Source of the DNA: Siphonodentalium dalli
Taxonomy: Eukaryota; Mollusca; Scaphopoda; Gadilida; Siphonodentaliidae
Direction of reading: 5' to 3'
Assembly (NCBI GenBank): GCA_032622095.1
Contig: CP136062.1
Coordinates: 231,524,578 to 231,588,577 of the forward strand
DNA length: 64,000 bases
Within the stretch, counting starts at the first letter, position 1; the number at the start of each line of letters is the position of its first letter. Shown piece after piece: positions 32,464-43,084 of the stretch. The position numbers were made by a program, and so were the translations under genes. Under the pieces are notes generated by a model. That model made no database searches, had not been told where the DNA came from, and saw only the letters and a program-made list of their open reading frames with translations.

Positions 32464-32614
32464 TCATTATACAATGTTCTGTACAGTATGAGTTTTTCTT
32501 GTACTCGTCCAGGTTGTGGTGAAAAGACTGCGTGTCTCTTCCAATATGACTTTTCACCACAACCTGGACTCGTACAAGAAAAAACACATAGTGTACACAA
32601 CATTGTATAATAAC
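32464..32614. repeat. ~150-bp foldback
   Basis: ATACAATGTT..GTTTTTCTTGTACTCGTCCA and GGTTGTGGTGAAAAG at the left are mirrored by CTTTTCACCACAACC and TGGACTCGTACAAGAAAAA..AACATTGTAT at the right, around a ~25-base centre. Confidence 0.85.
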
Positions 32615-32619
32615 TTTAT

Positions 32620-33212
32620 ATTTTGGCATAGTCATGACGCAGTTATACCAGTTTGTGCGATATTAGAATACGGAAGCGAATAGAGTGACACGGACAGATA
32701 ATAATACAATTTGCGGATTTTAGACAAGTTATATTGAAATTAAGCCTATTTTTTGACACCAACTCGCTTCTTTATACCAATGTACTCCGGTTTAGCCCAT
32801 CAGTTCGCGTATCACGGGGTCACCGGAGAACACGCCATTATATTATTGTAGCCAAGTGTGGAATCCAATTCCTCAAAACAGCAAATCAAAGGCGACCAAA
32901 CTGAGTCATCGGAACTCGGGAGAGATGCGCTCACCGATAAATTGATCGGAGTCGTTCCATGGTATTGTCTGTGCTATTTAGACAACAACAATACTGTTAT
33001 TGCTCGTATGATAAGTATGGCTTATATCATTCAAGGTTATAATGATATACGAGAAATATCAGACGAGTGGCTATTACCGATATACTGAGTAAACGATTAT
33101 CACCGTGATATAACCGACGTATATATATAATATAATTTACCTTATTTAATCAACAACTCCCACGGTTAGTAATGACATCGACAAACAGTCAACGGTATAC
33201 TACTGAATGGTT
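32620..33212. other. No recognisable feature
   Basis: One plus-strand frame of 76 codons (32858-33088) without a recognisable domain. Confidence 0.3.
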
Positions 33213-33248
33213 GGCACCTAATTAAAGACATATTATGGACTTGTTCGG

Positions 33249-33520
33249 GTGCATTAAACTGGTAAGTTAGTACTCAGACGCTGTGGGGATGTAGTGCATT
33301 ACACTGGTAAGTTAGTACTCAGACGCTGTGGGGATGTAGTGCATTAAACTGGTAAGTTAGTACTCATGTGCTGTGGGGATGTAGTGCATTAAACTGGTAA
33401 GTTAGTACTCATGTGCTGTGGGGATGTAGTGCATTAAACTGGTAAGTTAGTACTCATGTGCTGTGGGGATGTAGTGCATTAAACTGGTAAGTTAGTACTC
33501 ATGTGCTGTGGGGATGTAAA
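33249..33520. repeat. 45-bp minisatellite, 6 units
   Basis: The unit is GTGCATTAAACTGGTAAGTT + AGTACTCATGTGCTGTGGGG + ATGTA. Early units read AGACGCTGTG and later ones ATGTGCTGTG, so expansion occurred after the variant arose. Confidence 0.95.
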
Positions 33521-33527
33521 AGTTTAC

Positions 33528-33775
33528 TAACATCGCCGAAAACCTCAAGGAAATTGACAGTACCACTCCATAGAAAACATCGCCGAAAATCTCAAGGAAA
33601 TTGACCGTACCATTCCAAAGAAAACATCGCCGAAAATCTCAAGGAAATTGACCGTAGCACTCCATAGAAAACATCGCCGAAAATCTCAAGGAAATTGACC
33701 GTACCACTCCATAGAAAACATCGCCCGAAAATCTCAATGAAATTGACCGTACAACTCCATAGAAAACATCGCCTG
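33528..33775. repeat. 47-bp minisatellite, 5-6 units
   Basis: The unit is AACATCGCCGAAAATCTCAA + GGAAATTGACCGTACCACTC + CATAGAA. One diverged unit (ACATCGTCGAAATTCTCAAA) is present at 40200 in copy 2 of the family. Confidence 0.93.
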
Positions 33776-34231
33776 AACAACGCGCAATTGTATATATTTA
33801 CATCTCGATTCGGGACTCAACAAACGGCAATAAACGAACGCAAATGATTTCGCAACCCAGAGTCATTTAATTTAACTGATATATAAGAATGACGGTGTGT
33901 GTTGTAATTTTGGAAATATATTCGTAAAAATAGCTACTATGAGCAAGATTATTCTACATTACCCTACTTGAGTGTATCACACCACTTTAACCCTCCTGGA
34001 TAATGAGATAAACAGTAACTTCTACCGCCTGGATATAATACACACATAAGGCCATTAATGATTATGAAAGTATTTCTGAACTTTTTTCTAATAACTCATT
34101 TGTTTATTAATATCTGGCGTAGTTCGGGTTATCAAATTGTCAATTATTTCCTATTTTCCTACCAGCACCAACTTAGAAATGTGAAAAGAATACACTGAAT
34201 AATACTGTTTTTATTTTTTATTTTTACAACA

Positions 34232-34735
34232 TTTACCCTTTTATGTCGGAAGTTGCGCGGGTGCAGATTTAAATATCATATGCGAGTGCAAGGTCAGGGA
34301 ACATATTGTTATGGCAACGTATTCTATAAGTGAATGTATTGTTAGGGCAATGTATTCTATAAGTGAATGTATTGTTAGGGCAATGTATTCTATAAGTGAA
34401 TGTATTGTTAGGGCAATGTATTCTATAAGTGAATGTATTGTTATGGCAATGTATTCTATAAGTGAATGTATTGTTAGGGCAATGTATTCTATAAGTGAAT
34501 GTATTGTTAGGGCAATGTATTCTATAAGTGAATGTATTGTTAGGGCAATGTATTCTATAAGTGAATGTATTGTTAGGGCAATGTATTCTATAAGTGAATG
34601 TATTGTTAGGGCAATGTATTCTATAAGTGAATGTATTGTTAGGGCAATGTATTCTATAAGTGAATGTATTGTTAGGGCAATGTATTCTATAAGTGAATGT
34701 ATTGTTTTCGCAAAATTTCAGGAAGCTCCAGTCTT
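34232..34735. mobile_element. piggyBac-like MITE whose palindrome became a minisatellite
   Basis: Left: TTTACCCTTTTATGTCGGAA + GTTGCGCGGGTGCAG. Right: TTTCGCAAAATTTCAGGAAG + CTCCAGTC. Both are ends of the TTAA composite family (compare 37791-37960). The space normally filled by a palindrome holds a 33-bp array. The right end is truncated before the expected GGAAGGGTTAA. Confidence 0.75.
34297..34706. repeat. 33-bp minisatellite, about 12-13 units
   Basis: The unit is GGGCAATGTATTCTATAAGT + GAATGTATTGTTA. It equals a MITE palindrome with most of its loop removed: the left arm CAATG.ATTCT and the right arm GAATG.ATTG..TTA abut. The multiple-of-three length leaves an open plus-strand frame (AMYSISECIVR repeats). 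Confidence 0.95.
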
Positions 34736-34909
34736 TTTACGAATGGGTTTGGACACACATGTTGCCACTTTTTACACACCTCAAGTGTTCAAACCATGCG
34801 TATATACTCCATATTCACAGCTTTCTCTGGAACGAAGAAATGTGCTCGAATATTTTGTGATCTGATTGAGAACTTATAATTGACTGGTCATTCATTGCAT
34901 TCGGTCGCT

Positions 34910-35140
34910 TCGTACCTATCAATGATTGGCTGGACAACCTTATAACTGATCACTGATTGGCTGGACAACCTTATAACCGATCAATGATTGGCTGGGCAAC
35001 CTTATAACTGATCAATGATTGGCTGGACAACCTTATAACTGATCAATGATTGGATGGACATCCTTATAACTAATCAATGGTTGGCTGGACAACTTTACAA
35101 CTGATCAATGATTGGGTGGACAACCTTATAACTGATCAAT
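34910..35140. repeat. 31-bp minisatellite, about 7-8 units
   Basis: The unit is CTGATCAATGATTGGCTGGA + CAACCTTATAA, with scattered substitutions. Confidence 0.93.
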
Positions 35141-35836
35141 TAATAAGATAAGAAATATACGAGTACAAATCTACGCTCCAAAGAAAGATGCGAATGTGGA
35201 AAATGTAGCAATAAGTAACACAAATAAGCGACATGAAAATGCAAATATGCAGCGCAGACAGAAGATGCAAACATTCTTAGACCAGCGGCTACCATCAGGG
35301 GCGTGTTTGTCAGGGAATGGGCAGCTATAACTTCACAAGTAAACGTCAGAGAGTTTGAAATGGGGAACATTGAATGTCAAGCATGAACAAACTAGAACAT
35401 ATTAAAATCAGAATGTATTTGTTACATTGAATAGAGAGTTACAGTTTAAAATATTAAGCAATACGGCACATTGTATTACAGCCTCAAACTAAGCCTGGTC
35501 ACTCATCCGTGTCACTCTCCGGTGGTCCAAATATGTTGAAACATTACAATTTAACGAAATTCTAATGTGGAGACTATTAGTTGTAAACATATAGAGAAGT
35601 GATCGGGAGTGATATTAGCTGTTCTTCAGTTTTCACACAAACAACTCTCTTTAGTTTTGACCACATCAGGAACACTCTTTATTGTTAGGTATATAAATGG
35701 AATCACCTCGCACAAGTTGTTTGACTGCCACCCAATAATATGCCATTAAAGTTTATATAACGTAACCATGGGCTCGATGGACCGTTCGGTGCACAATTAA
35801 GTATAATATCTAAGACGGTTAAAAATAACCGCCATT
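35141..35836. other. No recognisable feature
   Basis: No coding exon, RNA gene or repeat shared with the rest of the window was identified. Confidence 0.3.
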
Positions 35837-35837
35837 A

Positions 35838-36295
35838 AATGTACTCAATAAGATCAGACGCCCCCATTACATCAAGTTACAACAACAACAACAACAACAA
35901 AAACAACAACAGCAACAACAACAATTCTTCAAAATACGCTTCAGAATCGATTAACAACAACAAAATAAAGCTAACCGCTGTCAACTATGGTATAAAATTA
36001 CCCAGAACGTGTTATTTATCAACATGTTGTTCAGCGAAATATGGCTGTATTATCACTTGATGATCACGAGATTTGGCCGGATTACCACTTTATTATAAAG
36101 CTATCCATCTTCATCCGCAATTTGGTCGATTTGACGAATATTTGCCAGGCGGAAAAAAGTACATATCTCGAGAAACAACATATTTCAAAAATCTATATCT
36201 GATCACTCTCAGCTTTGACTCGAATCAAATAATTGTTATTCCCGAAGCCAAATAAATGGTAATTTAGGGGTATTTAATGCATCTTTAAGTACCCA
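35838..36295. repeat. Dispersed repeat family E, copy 2, with (CAA)n
   Basis: Matches 18515-18980. The (CAA)n tract at 35879-35923 is longer than in copy 1. A further AACAACAACAA lies at 35952. Confidence 0.7.
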
Positions 36296-36640
36296 TATCT
36301 GATGCGAACCGGGTAAACATTTTGACGAGACCTCTCATTAAAAACTTCGAACGTGCTAAAAACGAAACGTTCTCAAATTTATCGGAAAATAGAAGAAACA
36401 ACATGTATTTTCGTCGCTATATCGACGATTTTTTTCGGAAATCTTCAGGGCATCATTTGTGAGGCGGATTTAACTCCCTTGCATTAGTAGGGGATGTGTA
36501 AACTCACCTATTGGTACTTCTGGTACGATACTGGTGGCCCTCTGTCGCGATTTGTCTCTCGTCTTCACGCTCATTTTACTCCTTGTGTCCTGAAAAAGCA
36601 ATATTTACGAATTTTATTAAGATACAATTTGCCATCATGG
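36296..36640. other. No recognisable feature
   Basis: No coding or repeat signature seen. Confidence 0.3.
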
Positions 36641-36645
36641 AGTTT

Positions 36646-36942
36646 ATAGAGGACCTACAACTCGTCCCCAGTTTATAGAGGACCTACAACTCGTCCCCAG
36701 TTTATAGAGGACCTACAACTCATCCCCAGTTTATAGAGGACCTACAACTCGTCCCCAGTTTATAGAGGACCTACAACTCGTCCCCAGTTTATACAGGACC
36801 TACAACTCGTCCCCAGTTTATACAGGACCTACAACTCGTCCCCAGTTTATAGAGGACCTACAACTCGTCCCCAGTTTATAGAGGACCTACAACTCGTCCC
36901 CAGTTTATAGAGGACCTACAACTCGTCCCCAGTTTATAGTGA
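36646..36942. repeat. 29-bp minisatellite, about 10 units
   Basis: The unit is CCCCAGTTTATAGAGGACCT + ACAACTCGT. Very homogeneous; two adjacent units share TATACAGG instead of TATAGAGG. Confidence 0.95.
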
Positions 36943-36944
36943 AC

Positions 36945-37012
36945 TCTACATAACAGAGAGTAAAATACACTGGTGACTGTCGTCTGCTTGGATCCGCGTT
37001 TATTCTCTCATC
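36945..37012. repeat. Possible diverged core hairpin module
   Basis: ACAGAGAGTAAAATACAC, then GTCGTCTGCT at 36978-36987, then GTTTATTCTCTC. The outer words are roughly complementary around the conserved decamer, as in the modules at 15031 and 30178. Weak without an alignment. Confidence 0.35.
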
Positions 37013-37606
37013 CAAGTAAATACATTACATACATTATCTATTACATAAGGGATATTGATATATATGACTAGAAGTATATATACAATAGACATACTAGCAA
37101 TTTATACCACAATTTCCTGTTCTAGTGTGTGTATAACACCTATTTTGTAAATTTCATCTTTACACCCTACTGTGTGGGTATACAGCTTCCTACTGTGGGT
37201 GTAAATTTCTACTGTGGGTGTAAATTTTCAAACGTAATTTCATGTGTTAAACGTGTATACCCATAGTAGAACTACATCGTAGTTAGCAAAATAGTTCCTA
37301 TGTCACATTCATTTGAAATTGGAAGTTGTCATGATATCAATTAGATATGAGGAAAATTTCATGAATTTCAATCAAATGGAGCTTGCTTGTGCTATACTAA
37401 CTAGGAAACATATGAATGATAATTCCAAGTGACTGATCGCTCAGAAATAGGATGACGTTAATGTAATCACCACTATACGCGTGACGCACATTCATTATAG
37501 CGTCGTGTTTGTGTCTCTGGGTGAGATGATACACATTCAAAGTAAACAGCGGGGTAGTTGAATTCGCAAACAAAATTACAAAAAAAATAATTATGGCATA
37601 AATAAA

Positions 37607-37744
37607 ACACACGCATAGTACCCAAGAGTACAAAATTTTCACCACTCGTGGTATTGTGGTTTTAACCACTCGCCAAAAGGCTCGTGGTTAATATCACAAT
37701 TCCACTCGTGGTGAAAATTTGGTATTCTCGGCTACTATGGGTGT
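37607..37744. repeat. ~138-bp foldback
   Basis: ACACACGCATAGTACCCAAG + AGTACAAAATTTTCACCACT at the left is mirrored by AGTGG..GTGAAAATTTGGTATT..CTACTATGGGTGT at the right. The centre is CCAAAAGG between ACCACTCG and CTCGTGGT. Confidence 0.82.
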
Positions 37745-37790
37745 ATTCTATATATAATATATAACTTCATACGGGAGTGTTATACACATT

Positions 37791-37960
37791 TTAACCCTTT
37801 CATGACGGAAGCTGCGCTGGTGCAGCATTAAAGATCACGTGCCAGTGCATTATCTTATATATGGGAGTATCCCATAATTATGGGAACCTCGCATATATAA
37901 GAGAATGCACTGGCACAGGGTTTTCGCAAAATTTCACGAAGCTCCAGTCATAAGGGTTAA
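37791..37960. mobile_element. piggyBac-like MITE, 170 bp, TTAA at both ends
   Basis: TTAA at 37791-37794 followed by CCCTTTCATGACGGAAGC. At the right, GAAGCTCCAGTCATAAGGG is followed by TTAA at 37957-37960. Between them lie GCTGGTGCAGCATTAAAGA, one palindrome (37844-37915) and CACAGGGTTTTCGCAAAA. TTAA target and CCCTTT ends are the piggyBac signature. No transposase. Confidence 0.8.
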
Positions 37961-38139
37961 GTTACAACATGCCATCATAGAGTTTAAAGACGCAATCATG
38001 GTCTAGCATCTCCAGCTACAACCACAACTAATATAGACAGGTGCATGTCAAAGTAAATACAACTTTTCTCAGTTGATTTTGATATAATAACATATTCTGA
38101 AGATATAAAGGCGGGGGCCACCATGGAAAGGTCACGTGA

Positions 38140-38495
38140 TTCAAAATGGCCGCCAAAATCCAAGATGGTCGCCTTTTTGTTCCAAAATCCACTATATCCA
38201 GCTATTTAGTCGTCACAAAAGCTCAAACTGAATGAAAATTGGCCAAATGTGGACATATTGAGTATATTACGTGGGTTTGGAATACATATCGCATATTCAG
38301 CTCTGTTATTTTATTCAAAATGGCCACCAATACACAAGATGGCCACCTTTTGGTTCCAAAATCCACTATATCAACTATTTATTCATCACAAAAGCTCAAA
38401 ATCATATGAAAGTTGGCCAAATGTGCACATATTGAGTATTTACGTGAGTTTGGCGCATATTTAGTTCTGTTATCTTATTCAAAATGGCCGCCAAT
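38140..38495. repeat. ~180-bp direct duplication, 2 units plus a part
   Basis: CAAAATGGCC.CCAA, CAAGATGG.C.CCTTTT and GGTTCCAAAATCCACTATAT recur at about 38145 and 38317, with a third CAAAATGGCCGCCAATAT at 38480. Also contains TTGGCCAAATGTG.ACATAT twice. Confidence 0.8.
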
Positions 38496-38969
38496 ATAAT
38501 ATGACATAACTTTTGCCCTTTTCCCACCGAAAAAAAAAACTTTGGAAAACTCCGTTGGGGAGAACGAATGTATTATTAGTATACAGCTGAAATCCCAATG
38601 TGTAGTTGTGGCACATACATAGAGGAAGCCTTATACTTCTTTTGTGAATGTACAATATTCCGACCGTAAATAATTCAATGTATTCGACAGATTAGATGAA
38701 TATTTTTTCACAATAGTTGACGTTGACTGTTTCCATTGGAGGTGACCCAAATATATCTCACGGTAGATGTATACAAATGTAGTCCACGACATATTTTGAT
38801 TATGCACACTCGTAGCTGTGTGTGTTTGTTTTCACGTTTTAACGGATGTATATAACCAGTTGTGGTTACTATAGAAGAGCATCATTTTATCACGCAACAA
38901 CCCAATTATAGAAACACCCAACCACTCTCATCATTTCACGACGTCATATGTCAACAGCTGGTCTTCTAG

Positions 38970-38991
38970 TCCCCCCTCTCTCTCTCTCCCT

Positions 38992-39073
<82 letters not shown>
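38970..39073. repeat. (CT)n microsatellite
   Basis: About 80 bases of nearly pure CT dinucleotides, preceded by CCCCTCTCTCTCTCTCCCTC. Confidence 0.97.
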
Positions 39074-39077
<4 letters not shown>

Positions 39078-39526
39078 CTCCAGCTATCCCTAACACTATC
39101 TTCTCCTGTTTCTTCGATCCCTAACTCAAATTCAGTTATATATCTCGTTTTCTCCTAAAACCATTATTTCCAACCCTTCCCGTCTGACTCATACCCCTCC
39201 CTCACTTATTGGGGACGTGGCATGTAGCCACAGAGGAGAAAACTTAATAGAAAACATAAAAAATATGTTTACACTAAATATCCCGCAACGTCGAAACCAT
39301 CTACTATTTAACATTGATCAGAACTATATTTCAGATACCAAACGCCTAACTTAAACGATAATTATTCATAACTATTCGCGGCATGTCAACTGAAAGAAGT
39401 AATTTAATGTGAAAAATATATTTGATCACAATGTTTACATAAATTCAAAAGAATACGAACTCGTTTGATCTCGCGACTAAGTAACAAACAAACACAGACC
39501 AAACATGCTTTACTCCTACTTACACC

Positions 39527-40078
39527 AGGGGGGGGGGGTGAACAAAAAATTCCGGCACGTATGCCGGGGTGGGTGGGTGGACAAAGCCACCAACAAGCAA
39601 TTTTTTCCGCAACTAAAAAAAAAAATTCCTGCTTGTTTTTTAGTGTTTTGGCAATGAGTTGGGCTTCAAACCCACTTTGAATGAGAGAAATAATGTAATT
39701 CTAACTGTAAACTGACTGCAGGCAGTTATCGTGTTGTATTTTGTTGCAAATTTTGAAATCCAAGATGGCCGCTGGCAGCCATGTTTTTTTGGCCGAAAGA
39801 CCTCAAAATGACTAATTCCTATTTACATGTCCATGTTAACATCCATGATAAATAGTATGCACAGAAATTCATATACAGCTGTTTACAGTGAATTTCCCCC
39901 CGCTAATCTCTGTTTTAGTGTTAAAAGGGGGGGGGTGAGTGTCAAAAAATGGTCGGAAAAAAACTGCCGAAAACGGAAAAAAATTTGGCGGTGGGGGGTG
40001 GGTGGGTACAAAAAATGATCGAAAGGGAAAAAAATGCCATACGTGCGTGAAATTTTTTTCCGACCCCCCCCCCCCTGC
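39527..40078. repeat. G-rich and C-rich low-complexity pair
   Basis: Poly-G runs at 39530 and 39917, GGTGGGGGGTGGGTGGGT at 39991 and a poly-C run at 40066 surround otherwise ordinary sequence. GGCACGTATGCCG near 39556 resembles the complement of CATACGTGCGTG near 40040, hinting at an inverted pair. Potential quadruplex sequence. Confidence 0.6.
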
Positions 40079-40099
40079 TTACACGGCATAGTATGTGCG

Positions 40100-40465
40100 T
40101 AATTTAAAGACATATTAGGGACTTATTCGGGTGCGTGAAACTAATATAATAAGATAGAAATCAGACACCATGCCAACTGTGGGAATGTAGCATTCTACTA
40201 ACATCGTCGAAATTCTCAAAGACATCGAGCATACCACTCCACAGAAATCGTCGTCTGAACTACGCTTAATTGTAAATATTTACATATCGATTCGGGACGT
40301 AACAATCGGCGATAAACTAACGCATATTAGTTCGCCATCGAAAGTCATCGCATTTAATTAATATATAAGAATGACGGTGTGTGTTGTAAATTTGGATTAA
40401 TATTCGTAACAATAATATACTTTGAGTAAGAATATCCTCCAACCGGAGTGTTTCACATCACTTTA
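40100..40465. repeat. Dispersed repeat family D, copy 2 (no array)
   Basis: Matches the flanks of copy 1 (33215-33990) and holds single, diverged versions of its 45-bp and 47-bp units. Ends with GGAGTGTTTCACATCACTTT, as at 63243. Confidence 0.75.
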
Positions 40466-40617
40466 ACATAACTGTTACATTGTAACCATAAGATGTCACT
40501 ATTTCCGATAAATATAAAATTCTGTATTAAATTGTATGACAAAGTCTATTAAAATTAAAGAAAAATCCCGCAACACTCGATCTGGGCGCAAAGTCCGCAA
40601 TAAAATAGTTAGAGAAA

Positions 40618-41139
40618 CATACGTCGACGTTAACCACTATTGTATCGATACCGATTACCGTCGACGTTAACCACTATTATACCGATACCGATTACCGTCG
40701 ACGTTAACCACTATTATATCGATACCGATTACCGTCGACGTTAACCACTATTATACCGATACCGATTACCGTCGACGTTAACCACTATTATATCGATACC
40801 GATTACCGTCGACGTTAACCACTATTATACCGATACCGATTACTGTCGACGTTAACCACTATTATATCGATACCGATTACCGTCGACGTTAACCACTATT
40901 ATATCGATACCGATTACCGTCGACGTTAACCACTATTATATCGATACTGATTACCGTCGACGTTAACCACTATTATATCGATACTGATTACTGTCGACGT
41001 TAACCACTATTATACCGATACCGATTACCGTCGACGCTAACCACTATTATACCGATACCGATTACCGTCGACGTTAACCACTATTATATCGATACCGATT
41101 ACAGTCGACGTTAACCAGTATTATATCGATACCGATTTC
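40618..41139. repeat. 37-bp minisatellite, 14 units
   Basis: The unit is CGTCGACGTTAACCACTATT + ATATCGATACCGATTAC, with ATACCGATACC as an alternating variant in the first half. CpG-containing and highly regular. It stops exactly at the next element. Confidence 0.96.
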
Positions 41140-41876
41140 ACTTGTATTTAAATTCGCGCAGTACTTTTTTTCGCGCACCCATTGGTGCGTGAATTTAAAA
41201 CTGAGCGAAAAATAGTTCGCGTATATGATTATACCAAACAATAGGGAAAATAAGTGGGTATTTTATATAAATAATAAATACTTATTTTTACCTATGGGCA
41301 ACCAATCAATATCAACGCCATTAATCATATTTGCATGTAATGTTGTGTAAAGCATTTTAAATCGTGGTTAGATCTTTGATGTAGAAATGCTTCTAAAATG
41401 CACATATTCCAGACTGAAAGTGCACGAAAGCAGGTCTCCGTATTCACAACCCTGGGTTGACACCGTAATCAAACAGTCAGTTAGTTATGTTATACAATTA
41501 AAATAATCGAAACCACGCAAGAGTTGATTTGTTTTCTAAAGTCAATAACCTATATATAGATACGTGGTTGTTTTTTACTTCTTTCGAGTTCAATTCCATG
41601 ATGATATATTAAATACCAGAATGCTTATTTGGACCTTACATAAGCACCCGTCTTCACAACACAATTATTACGCAGTTGTGCTCTATTCGATGAAAAAATT
41701 CTGCGAGACGAGCTTTGATATTCACATTTATCTTCAGGGATAAACAAAAACTGAAACAGGAATTTTACGAAATATATTTTCGTCAGTTTTGAATTCGCGC
41801 AGCCGGATGCGCGAATTCAACGTGCGCGAATTCAAAAATGAGCGAAAAATAGCACTGCGCGAATTTAAATACGAGT
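41140..41876. mobile_element. 737-bp inverted-repeat element with GCGCGAATT ends
   Basis: Left end ACTTGTATTTAAATTCGCGC and right end GCGCGAATTTAAATACGAGT are inverted repeats with one mismatch. AGCGAAAAATAG and TGCGCGAATTCAA words follow inside both ends. The interior is AT-rich and non-coding. Target duplication unclear. Confidence 0.75.
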
Positions 41877-41894
41877 AAAGTAGATGGTGTACCT

Positions 41895-42257
41895 TTAACC
41901 CTTCCATGACTGCAGCTTCCTAAAATATAGCGAAAATCCTGGGCCAATTCATTCCCTTTTATGCGAGTCTCCCATAGGGAGCCTCGCATATATAAGAGAA
42001 TGCAATGGCCTAACAATATTCACATTGATCTTGTAAGCCAGTGCTTTCTCTTATATAACTATGCTAGTGGCCTATATAGATAGCCTCGCATATATAAGAG
42101 AATGCATTGGCCTAACAATATTCACCTTGATCTTGTAAGCCAGTGCGTTCTCTTATATATGCGAGGCTTCCTATGGGAGACTCGCATATAAAAGATAATG
42201 CACTGTCACATGATCTTCAATGCTGCATCAGCACAGCTCCCGTCATGAAAGGGTTAA
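41895..42257. mobile_element. piggyBac-like composite MITE, three palindromes, TTAA ends
   Basis: TTAA at 41895-41898 followed by CCCTTCCATGACTGCAGC; right end GCTCCCGTCATGAAAGGG and TTAA at 42254-42257. It contains palindromes at about 41945-42010, 42033-42110 and 42140-42210, separated by repeated CCTAACAATATTCACATTGA spacers. A tandem duplication of palindrome plus spacer explains the third. Confidence 0.78.
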
Positions 42258-42497
42258 TAACCAAGGCGATATATAAAGTTTAATGTTTAGCCCACAGGGA
42301 GCCTCACACAGATGGGAGCATGCACTACAGAGTGTCGTCTGATGCAGTGTATGTGGGGCTCTCTTTAGGTCATGAAAGGGTTAATAACCAAGGCGATATA
42401 TAAAGTTTAATGTTTAACCCACAGGGAGCCTCACACAGATGGAAGCATGCATTACAGAGTGTCGTCTGCTGCAGTCTATGTGGGGCTCCCTATGGGT
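42245..42497. repeat. 126-bp tandem duplication carrying two core hairpins
   Basis: ATGAAAGGGTTAATAACCAA + GGCGATATATAAAGTTTAAT precedes each core hairpin (42290-42370 and 42417-42497). The same leader and hairpin occur once at 14989-15111. The second copy has GTCGTCTGCT; the first has GTCGTCTGAT. Confidence 0.85.
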
Positions 42498-43080
42498 TAA
42501 GGGAACTTGAACTATACTCACTAAACGATACAACGCGGAACCAATCAATAGTGGTGCATCCAATAATCGATTATGACATAATTATTATGGAGCCGGCGAA
42601 TATTGCTTAAACATTAGATGGTGTTAGAAAGTGTGCAGCGACGTGCAACACACAAGGTCCCATGGCTTCGTCAATATTGTAAATATTCATTTGACAACAG
42701 CCGCATCAATCTATTTGGCCATAGAATAGCATAAAATGGAATATTATAGTGACATAAAGTGTCCCAACGAGACCGATGTCATAAATACACAGAACAACAC
42801 TAACTTCGTAACACTATGAGAACGAACCGTAACTCCGTGAAGGTGCATGCCAGTGACTTCCCAGCCCACGCTTGGTTATCACGTGTTCAGTCAGTTGGTG
42901 CTTTATAGGTAAATGAGGGCGTCACCCTACACCCACGAATCCTGAATACCAGCTAACCATCGCTATACTAAATGGATTTCCAGCGGAATGATCTATTATC
43001 CATTTGGAGGGATGTTAAGGTGATAAAAGCAGACGACATGCAGTCATACAGATAACTTAAAGTGCAGAAGGAGTCCTATA
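42498..43080. other. No clear feature; one stray GCAGACGAC
   Basis: AAGCAGACGACATGCAG at 43028 matches the module core but without obvious flanking stems. Otherwise nothing was recognised. Confidence 0.3.
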
Positions 43081-43084
43081 TTTA

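Larger units (their letters stand above)
33215..33990. repeat. Dispersed repeat family D, copy 1, with two minisatellites
   Basis: Flanks match 40100-40465 and, in the right part, 63060-63265. Shared words include AAAGACATATTA.GGACTT, TCTCGATTCGGGAC and ATATATAAGAATGACGGTGT. This copy has both a 45-bp and a 47-bp array where copy 2 has a single version of each. Confidence 0.75.

Noticed and set aside
35839-36060. Asn-rich protein (poly-N)
   Set aside because: Translation of an (ACA)n microsatellite inside a dispersed repeat. The second repeat copy does not keep the frame.
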